Source of the DNA: Dongia_A sp044226685
Lineage (GTDB): Bacteria; Pseudomonadota; Alphaproteobacteria; Dongiales; Dongiaceae
Assembly (NCBI GenBank): GCA_044226685.1
Contig: JBGAGP010000034.1
Coordinates: 1 to 34,050 of the forward strand
Length of the DNA stretch: 34,050 nt
Direction of reading: 5' to 3'
In this document: one piece after another, positions 7,646 through 15,463 of the stretch
How positions within the stretch are numbered: the stretch's first letter is position 1
Layout: every line of letters begins with the position of its first letter
Made by a program: the position numbers and the translations under genes
The notes under the pieces: generated by a model
What the model was told of the DNA's origin: nothing
Seen by the model: the letters and a program-made list of their open reading frames with translations, nothing else
The model's database searches: none

Positions 7646-7964
7646 CGACCGGGTGGGCCGGATTCATGCCGCGACCGCACAGGCGGCCCCGGAATCGCGC
7701 GGCATCATAGATAAGATTTTCCCGCTGGCAAGGCCGGCAGGTCTTGGAATAACAAGGCTCATCGGCCGCTTGCCGTTGCGCCGACTATGCTTTTTTGCGT
7801 TGCAGCAATTTGTCGCGAGTTCGAGACGAATTGTGGTCCGGCGAGAGATTAAGAATTCGTTTACTTCCTGGGGATAGGCTAAACCTATCTTATTATTGTA
7901 ATTGCGAGATTTGACGCCTATCGTATCTCTGAGGGCACGGAAGGCGACAGTTTAGGAACCCAAG
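7646..7964. other. Intergenic region between divergent tRNA-Leu and DUF2336 genes
   Basis: 319 bases without a gene. It is AT-richer than its surroundings from about 7790 to 7930. It holds the tRNA promoter at 7704-7731 and a small inverted repeat GATAGG/CCTATC at 7873-7889 with 5-nt spacer. The presumed promoter of the DUF2336 gene must lie in the second half, but I see no convincing -35/-10 pair for it. Confidence 0.6.
7704..7731 (-). promoter_or_regulatory. Sigma-70-type promoter of tRNA-Leu
   Basis: On the minus strand TTGCCA (7726-7731) and TATGAT (7704-7709) are separated by 16 bases. Each matches five of six consensus positions. The -10 box ends 58 bases before the tRNA 5' end, which leaves room for a processed leader. 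Confidence 0.7.
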
Positions 7965-9128
7965 GTGGCCCGTATATCGCAGCGCGACGTAGAGCTTTTG
8001 GCGGCAGATCCGAACCCGGCCAACCGGCAGGCGACGATGCTGCGCGTCGGCGAGTTGTACAGTTCCGAGCCGCTCTCGGCCTCCGAACGGCAGATCGCGC
8101 TGTCGATCGTCCAGACCATCCTGCCCGAGGCGGAGCTGGAGATCCGGCGGCGGCTCGCGGAAACGCTGAAGTCCACCCCGCACCTCGACCGCGAGCTGGC
8201 CAAGCGCCTGGCGCAGGACGTGCTCGACGTGGCGACGCCGATCCTGGTCCATTCGCTGGCGCTCAGCGACGACGATCTGGTGCAGGTCATCCAGAATTGC
8301 TCGATCGATCATGCAAGGGCGGTCGCCATGCGCCCGACCCTCAACGTGACGGTGACCGACGCGTTGATCCGTACCGATGACGAAGTCGTCGTGGTGCGGG
8401 TCGCCGCCAACACCAATGCCCGCATCTCGGCCGGCGGCTTCCACCACATCCTCGACCGCTTCGGCGACCATGCGCGCATCGCCGAGGCCGTCGGCAACCG
8501 CCCGGCCCTGCCGCTCGCCATCGTCGAGCGCCTGGCGACGCTGGTTACCGGCCGCACGCTGGAGCGCCTGATCGGCCGCTACGCGGTGCCGGCGCATCGC
8601 GTCGGCCTGATCCTGCATCACTCGCGCGAGCATTTCCTGCTGCAGTCGATCGCCGGCGAGCCGGCCGAGGAACTGCGCGCCTTCGCCCAGCGGCTGGAGG
8701 ACAACCGCCTGCTGAGCCCGACGCTGGTCATGCGCGCCATGGCGATCGGCCAGTTCGGCTTCCTGCTGCAGGCGCTCTCGATCAAGGCCAACGTGCCGAT
8801 CAGCAACGTGCGCAAGCTGATGGCCGACGAGGGCGGCCGCGGCCAGGCCGAGCTGTTCGAGCATTGCGGGCTCGACAACATGTTCCGCGCGCTGTTCGTC
8901 GATCTCGCCTATGCGGCGCGCAACTTCCCCGCCACCCGCGACGGCAAGGCGCCGATGGGCTGGCTGGAACTGGCAACACCGATCCTGCGCAAGCGTGTGC
9001 AGAACTACGATCCCGACTGGTCGTTGGAGCAGGTGGTCACCGAGGTCCTCATCGAGCTAGAGGAAGAGCGTGCCACGGGCCCTAATGTCCACCGCGCGGA
9101 TCTGCTGGCCGGCAAGCTCGGCCGGTAG
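7965..9128 (+). CDS. DUF2336 domain protein
   Basis: 387 residues from GTG 7965, preceded by AGGA about 7 bases upstream. No signal peptide or membrane span. The sequence is a run of amphipathic helices with HEAT-like periodicity. The block around residues 60-230 (RRRLAETLKSTPHLDRELAKRLAQDV, VVVVRVAANTNARIS, RTLERLIGRYAVPAHRVG) is what I associate with DUF2336, a family common in alphaproteobacteria and without an agreed function. It stands alone between the tRNA and the penicillin-binding protein gene. A role as a cytoplasmic adaptor or regulator is a guess from the fold only. Confidence 0.8.
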   Translation: MARISQRDVELLAADPNPANRQATMLRVGELYSSEPLSASERQIALSIVQTILPEAELEIRRRLAETLKSTPHLDRELAKRLAQDVLDVATPILVHSLALSDDDLVQVIQNCSIDHARAVAMRPTLNVTVTDALIRTDDEVVVVRVAANTNARISAGGFHHILDRFGDHARIAEAVGNRPALPLAIVERLATLVTGRTLERLIGRYAVPAHRVGLILHHSREHFLLQSIAGEPAEELRAFAQRLEDNRLLSPTLVMRAMAIGQFGFLLQALSIKANVPISNVRKLMADEGGRGQAELFEHCGLDNMFRALFVDLAYAARNFPATRDGKAPMGWLELATPILRKRVQNYDPDWSLEQVVTEVLIELEEERATGPNVHRADLLAGKLGR

Positions 9129-9205
9129 GGCCACGCCCCGATCCAGCCCCTCGATCAGCGCAATGTGAAGCCGCGCCGGGCCGCCGCCGCCCATATCCGC
9201 TTGTG

Positions 9206-9230
9206 GGCGGATTCCCGCCATAAATCCGCC
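9206..9230. other. Inverted repeat upstream of the PBP gene
   Basis: GGCGGATT (9206-9213) and AATCCGCC (9223-9230) form a perfect 8-bp stem with a 9-nt loop, about 70 bases before the start of the penicillin-binding protein gene and 78 bases after the DUF2336 stop. No T-run follows. It may be a leader hairpin, a weak transcription end or a protein-binding site. Confidence 0.4.
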
Positions 9231-9300
9231 GCCTCGGACCGCTATCGCGGTCACCGAGAGGTTGCTTTGGGCGACCCGGACGATCTGGTAAACAGCGCGC

Positions 9301-11310
9301 ATGAGCGTCCCCGAGTCGAATTCCCCGACCAGCCGCCCCAGACGCGGCGGCAGGCGCCGGGCCTGGGCCTGGTTCCTGGCCCGCTGGAGCCTGGTCGGCG
9401 CCATCTGGACCGGGTTCCTGGCGCTGCTGTTCGTCGCCTGGTGCGCCTATGACCTGCCGGGGCCGGAGCGGCTCAACGAGCTGCAGCGGCGCCCCAGCGT
9501 CACCCTGCTCGCCGCCGACGGGTCGCTGATCGCCTCCTATGGCGATCTGTTCGGCGACACGGTGCGGCTGGCCGACCTGCCGCCCTATCTGCCCGAGGCG
9601 GTGCTGGCCACCGAGGACCGCCGCTTCTACGACCATTTCGGCCTCGATTTGCGCGGCATCGCGCGGGCGATCTACGTCAACCTCAGTTCCGGCGAGCTGG
9701 TCCAGGGCGGCAGCACCATCACCCAGCAGGTGGCCAAGAACCTGTTCCTCACCCCGGAGCGCAGCCTGCACCGCAAGGGCCAGGAGATGCTGCTGGCGCT
9801 GTGGCTGGAAAAGACCTTCACCAAGGACCAGATCCTCGAGCTCTACCTCAACCGGGTCTATTTCGGCGCCGGCACCTACGGCGTCGATGCCGCGGCGCGC
9901 AAGTATTTCGGCCGCTCGGCGCGCGAGGTGAGCGTCTTCGAGGCCGCCATGCTGGCCGGCATGCTGAAGGCGCCGTCGCGCTACAACCCGTTCAACGACA
10001 AGGACCTGGCGCGGTCGCGGGCGCGGCTGGTGATCGCCAACATGGTCGCCGCAGGTCAATTGAGCGAGGAGGAAGCCCACGCGATCTCGGAAGCCTCGGC
10101 GCCCTCGGTGGCGCCCGAGACCAGGAGCCAGATCGGCCAGTATTTCGCCGATTGGGTGATCGACCAGGTGTCGTCCTATGTCGGCGCCGCCGACCAGGAC
10201 CTGGTGGTGCAGACGACCCTGGACCCGAAGCTGCAGCGCGAGGCCGAGGCGACGCTGAACCAGGTGCTGGCCGAGCGCGGGGCGCAGATGAAGGCGAACC
10301 AGGGCGCGCTGGTGGCGATGCGGCCCGACGGCGCCGTGGTGGCGCTGGTCGGCGGCACCGACTACCGCACCACCCAATTCAACCGCGCCACCCAGGCGCT
10401 GCGCCAGCCGGGTTCGGCCTTCAAGGCCTTCGTCTTCCTCACCGCCTTCGAGAACGGCTTCAGCCCGACCCAGAGCTTCGTCGACGGGCCGATCCGCATC
10501 GGCAACTGGTCGCCGGGCAACTACCAGGACAAGTTCTACGGCAAGGTGACCCTGCGCGAGGCCTTCGCCCGCTCGCTCAACAGCGTCGCCATCCAGCTCT
10601 CGGAAAAGGTCGGCCGCAAGCGCGTGATCGAGACGGCGTTGCGCCTCGGCATCACCGAGCCGCTGGATGCGACCCCGGCGGTGGCGCTGGGCGTCAGCGA
10701 GACCACCCTGCTGGAGATGACCGGCGCCTATGCCACCTTCGCCAATCGCGGCAACGGCGTGTGGCCGCGCGGCATCGACCGCATCACCGCGCGCGACGGC
10801 ACGGTGATCTACGAGCGGCTCGGCTCCGGCCCCGGCGAGGTGGCGAGCGGCCAGGCGGTCAACAAGATGCTCGACGTGATGCAGGCGACGGTGGAGTGGG
10901 GCACCGCCAAGAAGGCCAAGCAGGACCGCCCGGTCTATGGCAAGACCGGCACCAGCCAGAGCTTCCGCGATGCCTGGTTCGTCGGCCTCAGCCGCGACCT
11001 GGTGGCGGGGGTCTGGGTCGGCAACGACGACAACACGCCGATGGACAAGGTCACCGGCGGCACGCTGCCGGTCGCCATCTGGCACGATTTCATGGCCCAG
11101 GCCCTGGCCGGCACGCCGCCGGAAGATGTGCGCCGGCCGCAGGCGATCGAGGCGGTGGCCATCGCCACGCCCGGCGACACCGGCCAGGCGAAGACGCCGG
11201 AGGAAGACGGCTCCTGGATCGAGAAGCTGCTGAACGGCGGGTCCGACGACAGCACCAAGCAGAAGCAGCAGAAGACCGGCCTGCGCCCGACCCAGGGCAA
11301 CAACAAATGA
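9301..11310 (+). CDS. Class A penicillin-binding protein, PBP1A family
   Basis: 669 residues from ATG 9301. A basic cytoplasmic tail (1-29) precedes one membrane anchor (about 30-50). The glycosyltransferase domain has the catalytic Glu105 in ATEDRRFYDHFG and the motif GGSTITQQVAKN near 136-147. The transpeptidase domain has Ser372 in GSAFK, SLN at 425-427 and KTGT at 548-551, so all catalytic residues are present. It polymerises and cross-links peptidoglycan in the periplasm. The tail after residue 640 is rich in Lys and Gln. Monocistronic by context; a palindromic repeat follows the stop. The exact class A paralogue (mrcA versus pbp1c-like) is not decided. Confidence 0.95.
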   Translation: MSVPESNSPTSRPRRGGRRRAWAWFLARWSLVGAIWTGFLALLFVAWCAYDLPGPERLNELQRRPSVTLLAADGSLIASYGDLFGDTVRLADLPPYLPEAVLATEDRRFYDHFGLDLRGIARAIYVNLSSGELVQGGSTITQQVAKNLFLTPERSLHRKGQEMLLALWLEKTFTKDQILELYLNRVYFGAGTYGVDAAARKYFGRSAREVSVFEAAMLAGMLKAPSRYNPFNDKDLARSRARLVIANMVAAGQLSEEEAHAISEASAPSVAPETRSQIGQYFADWVIDQVSSYVGAADQDLVVQTTLDPKLQREAEATLNQVLAERGAQMKANQGALVAMRPDGAVVALVGGTDYRTTQFNRATQALRQPGSAFKAFVFLTAFENGFSPTQSFVDGPIRIGNWSPGNYQDKFYGKVTLREAFARSLNSVAIQLSEKVGRKRVIETALRLGITEPLDATPAVALGVSETTLLEMTGAYATFANRGNGVWPRGIDRITARDGTVIYERLGSGPGEVASGQAVNKMLDVMQATVEWGTAKKAKQDRPVYGKTGTSQSFRDAWFVGLSRDLVAGVWVGNDDNTPMDKVTGGTLPVAIWHDFMAQALAGTPPEDVRRPQAIEAVAIATPGDTGQAKTPEEDGSWIEKLLNGGSDDSTKQKQQKTGLRPTQGNNK

Positions 11311-11318
11311 CCCGAAGG

Positions 11319-11428
11319 GTCACCCCGGCCTCTTGCGCCGGGGTCCATGGCGCAGCCGCGAGGACGGCGCAAGAGACGATCCGTTCGTGCGCTGGAGACA
11401 TGGATCCCGGCTCAAGGCCGGGATGACG
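11319..11428. repeat. Paired palindromic intergenic repeat, family A, copy 1
   Basis: Left hairpin begins GTCACCCCGG (11319) and ends CCGGGGTCCATGG (11350); right hairpin runs TGGATCCCGG (11401) to CCGGGATGAC. The two units face each other so the ends are inverted repeats. It sits between the 3' ends of the convergent PBP gene and the second M16 gene. Confidence 0.85.
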
Positions 11429-11445
11429 ATCGCGGCGGGCGCGGC

Positions 11446-12801
11446 CTAGTTCTGCGCCGCCGGAGCCTTCACCACCTCGGCGCCGTCGAGCGGGATCTGC
11501 GCCGCCGGGCCGACGACGATGAAGCTGAGCTGGTCGGCATGCAGCAGCCTGGCGGCGACGCGGCGGACGTCGTCCTCGGTCACCGCGGCGATCTCCTTCT
11601 GCCGGCGTTCGACATAGTCGATGCCGAGCTCCTCAAGCTGCAGGCCGCGCAGGGCCTGCGCCGCGCTCATGGTGCTGGTGAAATTGCGCGGGTAATAGCC
11701 CATCAGGTAGGTCTTGGCGTCGGCCAGCTCCTGGGCGCTCGGGCCTTCCTTGGCCATGCGCGCCCATTCCGTGCGCACGATGTCGATGGCGCCCACCACC
11801 TTGTCCGGATCGGTCTGGAACTGTCCGGCGATCAGCCCGCCGGCATCCATGGTCCACAAATCGCTGCCGATGCCATAGACCAGGCCGCGCTTCTCGCGCA
11901 CCTCGTTCATCAGGCGCGAGGAGAAGCCGCCGCCGCCCAGCACGTAGTTGGCGAGATAGGCGGCGAAGAAGTCCGGATCGCTGCGCTTGATCCCGGGCTG
12001 GGCGAACAGGATGGTGGCCTGCGGCGCGGCAAAATCCACCACCCGCGCGCGGCCCTTTTCCGGCAGCTTCAGCGGCGGCAGGTCGCCCAGTTCGGCGGTC
12101 TGCGGCAGCGCGCCGAAGGCGGCATGGGCCCAGGCCTTGGCCGCGGCGGCGTCGATGTCGCCGACGATCGACACATGCAGCCGGTCGCGCACGAAACGGC
12201 GGGCGACGAAATCCTTGAGGTCGGCGGCGGTCAGCGCCGCGACGGATGCCGCGGTGCCGTTCGCCGGCCGGCCATAGGGATGGCCGTCCAGCATCATCTC
12301 ATCCAGGTTGCGGCCGGCGATGGTGCCGGGGTCGCCCTCGCCCTGGGCGATCTCGATCAGCAGGCCATTGCGGATGCGCTCCAGCGGCTCGGGATCGAAG
12401 CGCGGTTTGGTCAGGGCGAGATTCAGCAGGTTGGCGGCGGTATCCTTGTCCTTGGACAGGAAGCGCAGGTCGCCGGTGAAATCGTCCTGTCCGGCGGAGA
12501 AGCGGAAATCGATGCCGTGCTCGTTCAGCTGCTTCTGGAAGGCGGCGGAATCGAGATCGCCCGCCCCCTCGTCGAACAACCCCGAGGCCAGCTCCGCCAG
12601 GCCCTCCTTGCCCGCCGGGTCATAGCCCGAGCCGCCCTTGACGCCGAAGGCGACCGAGACGATCGGGTTGGCGTGATCCTCGACCAGCCACAGCTCGATG
12701 CCGGCATCGTTGGGGATGTTGCGGATCTCCAGCGCCACGGCCCAACGCGGCGCCAGCAGCAGCGCCAGGACCAGCGCATATTTCGCCATCACGCGCATCA
12801 T
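11446..12801 (-). CDS. M16-family peptidase-like protein without the zinc motif
   Basis: 451 residues from ATG 12801, overlapping the stop of the upstream M16 gene (ATGA). A signal peptide or N-terminal anchor covers residues 1-24 (ending WAVALE). The M16 fold is recognisable (VSVAFGVKGGSGYDPAGKEGLAELASGLFDEGAG), but the position where HxxEH should stand reads GLAELASGL, so the zinc-binding and catalytic residues are missing. This is the usual non-catalytic half of a paired M16 peptidase; the active half is the adjacent gene. C-terminal M16 domain features (GGGGFSSRLMNEVREKRGLVYGI) are intact. Location is periplasmic. Confidence 0.92.
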   Translation of the reverse strand: MMRVMAKYALVLALLLAPRWAVALEIRNIPNDAGIELWLVEDHANPIVSVAFGVKGGSGYDPAGKEGLAELASGLFDEGAGDLDSAAFQKQLNEHGIDFRFSAGQDDFTGDLRFLSKDKDTAANLLNLALTKPRFDPEPLERIRNGLLIEIAQGEGDPGTIAGRNLDEMMLDGHPYGRPANGTAASVAALTAADLKDFVARRFVRDRLHVSIVGDIDAAAAKAWAHAAFGALPQTAELGDLPPLKLPEKGRARVVDFAAPQATILFAQPGIKRSDPDFFAAYLANYVLGGGGFSSRLMNEVREKRGLVYGIGSDLWTMDAGGLIAGQFQTDPDKVVGAIDIVRTEWARMAKEGPSAQELADAKTYLMGYYPRNFTSTMSAAQALRGLQLEELGIDYVERRQKEIAAVTEDDVRRVAARLLHADQLSFIVVGPAAQIPLDGAEVVKAPAAQN

Positions 12802-14231
12802 TGGCTGGCCTCCTGCCGCGCCTTGGGCAGCAGCGTGCCGGTCACCGAATTCTCCACCCGCAGGTATTTCCGCGCCGCGTCCATCACCTGGTCCTTGGTC
12901 ACCGCCTCGATCCGCTCCGGCCAGGCCTGCACGTCCGCGAGCTTGCGGCCCTTGGCCAGGGCGCCGGCGATCAGGAAGGTCGGCCCGCCGATGCTGTCGC
13001 GCGACTTGATGGCGTCGATCTGCAGCCGCTGCTTGGCGTCGGCCAGCTCGGCATCGGTGATGCCGTCCTTCAGCAGCGCGGCAATCTCGCCATCCAACGC
13101 CTGTTCCATCGCCGCCATGTCGCCGCCCTGGCGCGGCGTGCCGTAGAAGGTGAAGGTGTCGAGATCGTAGTCGTCGCCGCCATAGCTGGCGCCGGCGCTG
13201 AGCGCGGATTGCTGCTCGACCACCATGTGCTGGTAGAGCCGGCCGGCCGAACCGCCGCCGAGGATTTCCGAAAGCACCGTCAGCGCATAGGGCTCCGCCC
13301 GCCGCGCCGCATCGGATGGCGCCGCGTCGCTCTCGACCACGCGGAAGCTCGGCACCAGGTAGCGGCGCAGCAGATAAGGCTGGCGCACCCGTTCGTCGGC
13401 GAGGGTCAGGCGCCGCGCCGCGGCCGGCGGCGGCTCCTGCAGCCGGTTGCGGGTCACCGGATCGTGCGCCGGGATGGGGCCGAAATTCTTCTCCGCCAGC
13501 TTGCGCACCTCGTCCACGGTGACGTCGCCGCCGATGACCAGCACCGCGTTGTTGGGCGCATAGAAGCGGTGATAGAAGTCGATCGCGTCCTGGGTGGTGT
13601 ACTGCTCCATCTCATGCCGCCAGCCGATCACCGGCAGGCGATAGGGATGGTTGAGATAGAGCGCGGCGTCCATCGCCTCCTGCAGCCGGGCGCCGGGCTC
13701 GTTGTCGATGCGCTCCAGCCGCTCCTGGATGATGACGTCGCGCTCGGGCAGGACGATCGGATCGCTCAGCTGCAGGTTCACCATGCGGTCCGCTTCCATG
13801 CTCATCACCAGGTCGAGATGCTCCTTGGCGATCTCCTGGTGGAAGACGGTGACGTCCTGGGTGGTGAAGGCGTTGTCGCTGCCGCCGCGCTTGTCGATCT
13901 CCTTGCTGAACTGGCCCTGGGCCAGTTTCCTGGTGCCCTTGAACATCAGATGCTCGAGGAAATGGGCGATGCCGTTCTTGCCCGGCAGGCCGTCGGCGGC
14001 GCCGACCTTGTAGGCCACCGCCTGCACCACCACCGGCGAGAGATGGTTGGGCACCACCACGACCTCCAGGCCGTTGGCGAGGGTGAATTCCTCCGCCTCG
14101 AAGATCTGCGCGCTGGCGTCGTGGACCGGCAGCGGCAGGGGCGCGAGGGAGATGGTCACGCCGATGGCCAAGGCGGCAAACAAAAGGCCGGCGGCCCTTG
14201 CCGCCGGCCTGAACCGGATTCGCTGTGTCAT
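12798..14231 (-). CDS. M16-family zinc peptidase (pitrilysin-type), catalytic partner
   Basis: 477 residues from ATG 14231. Signal peptide residues 1 to about 41 (basic start MTQRIRFRPAAR, hydrophobic core, DASAQ). The inverted zinc motif HFLEH is in NGIAHFLEHLMFKGT, with the downstream Glu in the same domain, so this is an active-type M16 protein. The C-terminal domain has SEILGGGSAGRLYQHMV. It likely degrades or processes peptides in the periplasm together with the inactive partner, with which it overlaps by 4 bases. Five bases separate its start from the stop of the DUF3035 lipoprotein gene, so the three form one operon. Confidence 0.95.
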   Translation of the reverse strand: MTQRIRFRPAARAAGLLFAALAIGVTISLAPLPLPVHDASAQIFEAEEFTLANGLEVVVVPNHLSPVVVQAVAYKVGAADGLPGKNGIAHFLEHLMFKGTRKLAQGQFSKEIDKRGGSDNAFTTQDVTVFHQEIAKEHLDLVMSMEADRMVNLQLSDPIVLPERDVIIQERLERIDNEPGARLQEAMDAALYLNHPYRLPVIGWRHEMEQYTTQDAIDFYHRFYAPNNAVLVIGGDVTVDEVRKLAEKNFGPIPAHDPVTRNRLQEPPPAAARRLTLADERVRQPYLLRRYLVPSFRVVESDAAPSDAARRAEPYALTVLSEILGGGSAGRLYQHMVVEQQSALSAGASYGGDDYDLDTFTFYGTPRQGGDMAAMEQALDGEIAALLKDGITDAELADAKQRLQIDAIKSRDSIGGPTFLIAGALAKGRKLADVQAWPERIEAVTKDQVMDAARKYLRVENSVTGTLLPKARQEASQ

Positions 14232-14235
14232 GATT

Positions 14236-14826
14236 CTAGAATATGCCTTCCAGCATGCCGCGCTTCTTGCGCACGATGACCGGGGTCTCGCCCTCGGTGG
14301 TCGGCTTGCCGAGCGCCGCGTTCTCCTGCAGGCGCTTCTGCTCCGCCGCCGGGTCGACCACCTCGCCATAGGGCTCCGGATCGCGCCAGAACACCAGCGT
14401 ATCGGCCAGCGTCCGGGAATCCGCCTCGTCGGCCGACGTCTCGCTGTCCACCACCTGGCGGATATTGGGATCGACGCCGCTGGCCCCGGCGCTCTGCAGC
14501 AGGGCCGATTCGCCTGAGGATTGCGCGGATTCCGATTCACCTTCGCCGATCGGCGGAATCTGGTCGGGCTGCAGGGTGTTGCCCGAATACTGGAACACCG
14601 CATTCGCCGCCTGGTCGCGGGTGGTGCCTTCCTGCGGGCGTGGCGCACCCGGTGTCGGCGGGCGCAGGTTGTAGTCGGGTGGCATGGACAAAGGCGCACG
14701 CGAGACGACCTTGAATTCGTCCGGCGATTGCTTGGTCAGGCCGAGTTGTTCCTTGACGCTGCTGCAGCCGCCAGCCAGCGCGGGAAGCGCAACGGCCAGA
14801 GCGGCGAGCACGAATTTACGATTCAT
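14236..14826 (-). CDS. DUF3035 lipoprotein
   Basis: 196 residues. ATG 14826 is preferred over TTG 14832 because GAGGAG lies 8 bases upstream of it. A lipoprotein signal peptide ends in ALAGGC near residue 21. The block SPDEFKVVSRAPLSMPPDYNLRPPTPGAPRPQE is the hallmark of DUF3035, found in alphaproteobacteria next to lspA and M16 genes, as here. The middle is low in structure and rich in Ser, Gly and Glu. Function is not established. LspA, which would mature it, is encoded just upstream on the same strand. Confidence 0.88.
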   Translation of the reverse strand: MNRKFVLAALAVALPALAGGCSSVKEQLGLTKQSPDEFKVVSRAPLSMPPDYNLRPPTPGAPRPQEGTTRDQAANAVFQYSGNTLQPDQIPPIGEGESESAQSSGESALLQSAGASGVDPNIRQVVDSETSADEADSRTLADTLVFWRDPEPYGEVVDPAAEQKRLQENAALGKPTTEGETPVIVRKKRGMLEGIF

Positions 14827-14959
14827 GGGCAAATCTCCTCACAGGTCGCGACCTGGGAGCCATACCGGCTGGCAGGTTTTTACCGCGATCCGGGGCGCCA
14901 AACAACCCACCCTGTCGGGCAGGTTAACCCGTTCATACAAATGTGATTTCCGGCCCGGC

Positions 14960-15463
14960 TCAAGCCGCCGAGCGGCGCCGGCGCTCGCCGAACACCCCGT
15001 CATAGATGAGCAGGGCGACGCCCACCGTGATGGCGCTGTCGGCCAGGTTGAAGGCCGGCCAGGCCCAGTCGTGCCAATAGAACAGCAGGAAATCGAGCAC
15101 CGCGCCGATCCGCACCCGGTCGATGACGTTGCCGATGGCGCCGCCGATGACCAGCGCCAGGCCCGTCGCCGGCAGCCGGTCCGTCGTCTGCGACAGCCAG
15201 ACCAGCAGGCCGAGCGCGATGGCGGCGGCCAAGGCGGCGAAGACCCAGGGCCCGACATCGTGGTCGGTGGCGAACAGCGAGAAGCTGATGCCGGTGTTGT
15301 AGCGCTCGACCAGGCTGAAGAACGGCGCCACCGGAATCTCCGACGTGTCCTTCAGCAGCCAGTTGAACATGGCGAACTTGCTGAACTGGTCCAGCAGCAC
15401 CACCAGCGCCGCGACGCCGGACATGGCATAGAAAAGCTTCGGCTCGGCCAGGCGCATCTTCAT
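14960..15463 (-). CDS. lspA: Lipoprotein signal peptidase (signal peptidase II)
   Basis: 167 residues from ATG 15463, overlapping the ileS stop by 4 bases (ATGA). Four membrane spans. The conserved boxes are VIGGAIGNVIDR (about 106-116), AVLDFLLFYW with catalytic Asp124, and AFNLADSAI with catalytic Asp142. It is an inner-membrane aspartyl protease that cleaves prolipoproteins at the lipobox after diacylglyceryl transfer. The ileS-lspA coupling is conserved in many bacteria, and a lipoprotein gene is next in the operon. Confidence 0.97.
   Translation of the reverse strand: MKMRLAEPKLFYAMSGVAALVVLLDQFSKFAMFNWLLKDTSEIPVAPFFSLVERYNTGISFSLFATDHDVGPWVFAALAAAIALGLLVWLSQTTDRLPATGLALVIGGAIGNVIDRVRIGAVLDFLLFYWHDWAWPAFNLADSAITVGVALLIYDGVFGERRRRSAA

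Noticed and set aside
9082..11085. Long open frame antisense to the penicillin-binding protein gene
   Set aside because: Composition is typical of a mirror frame in GC-rich DNA; the PBP on the plus strand has all catalytic motifs.
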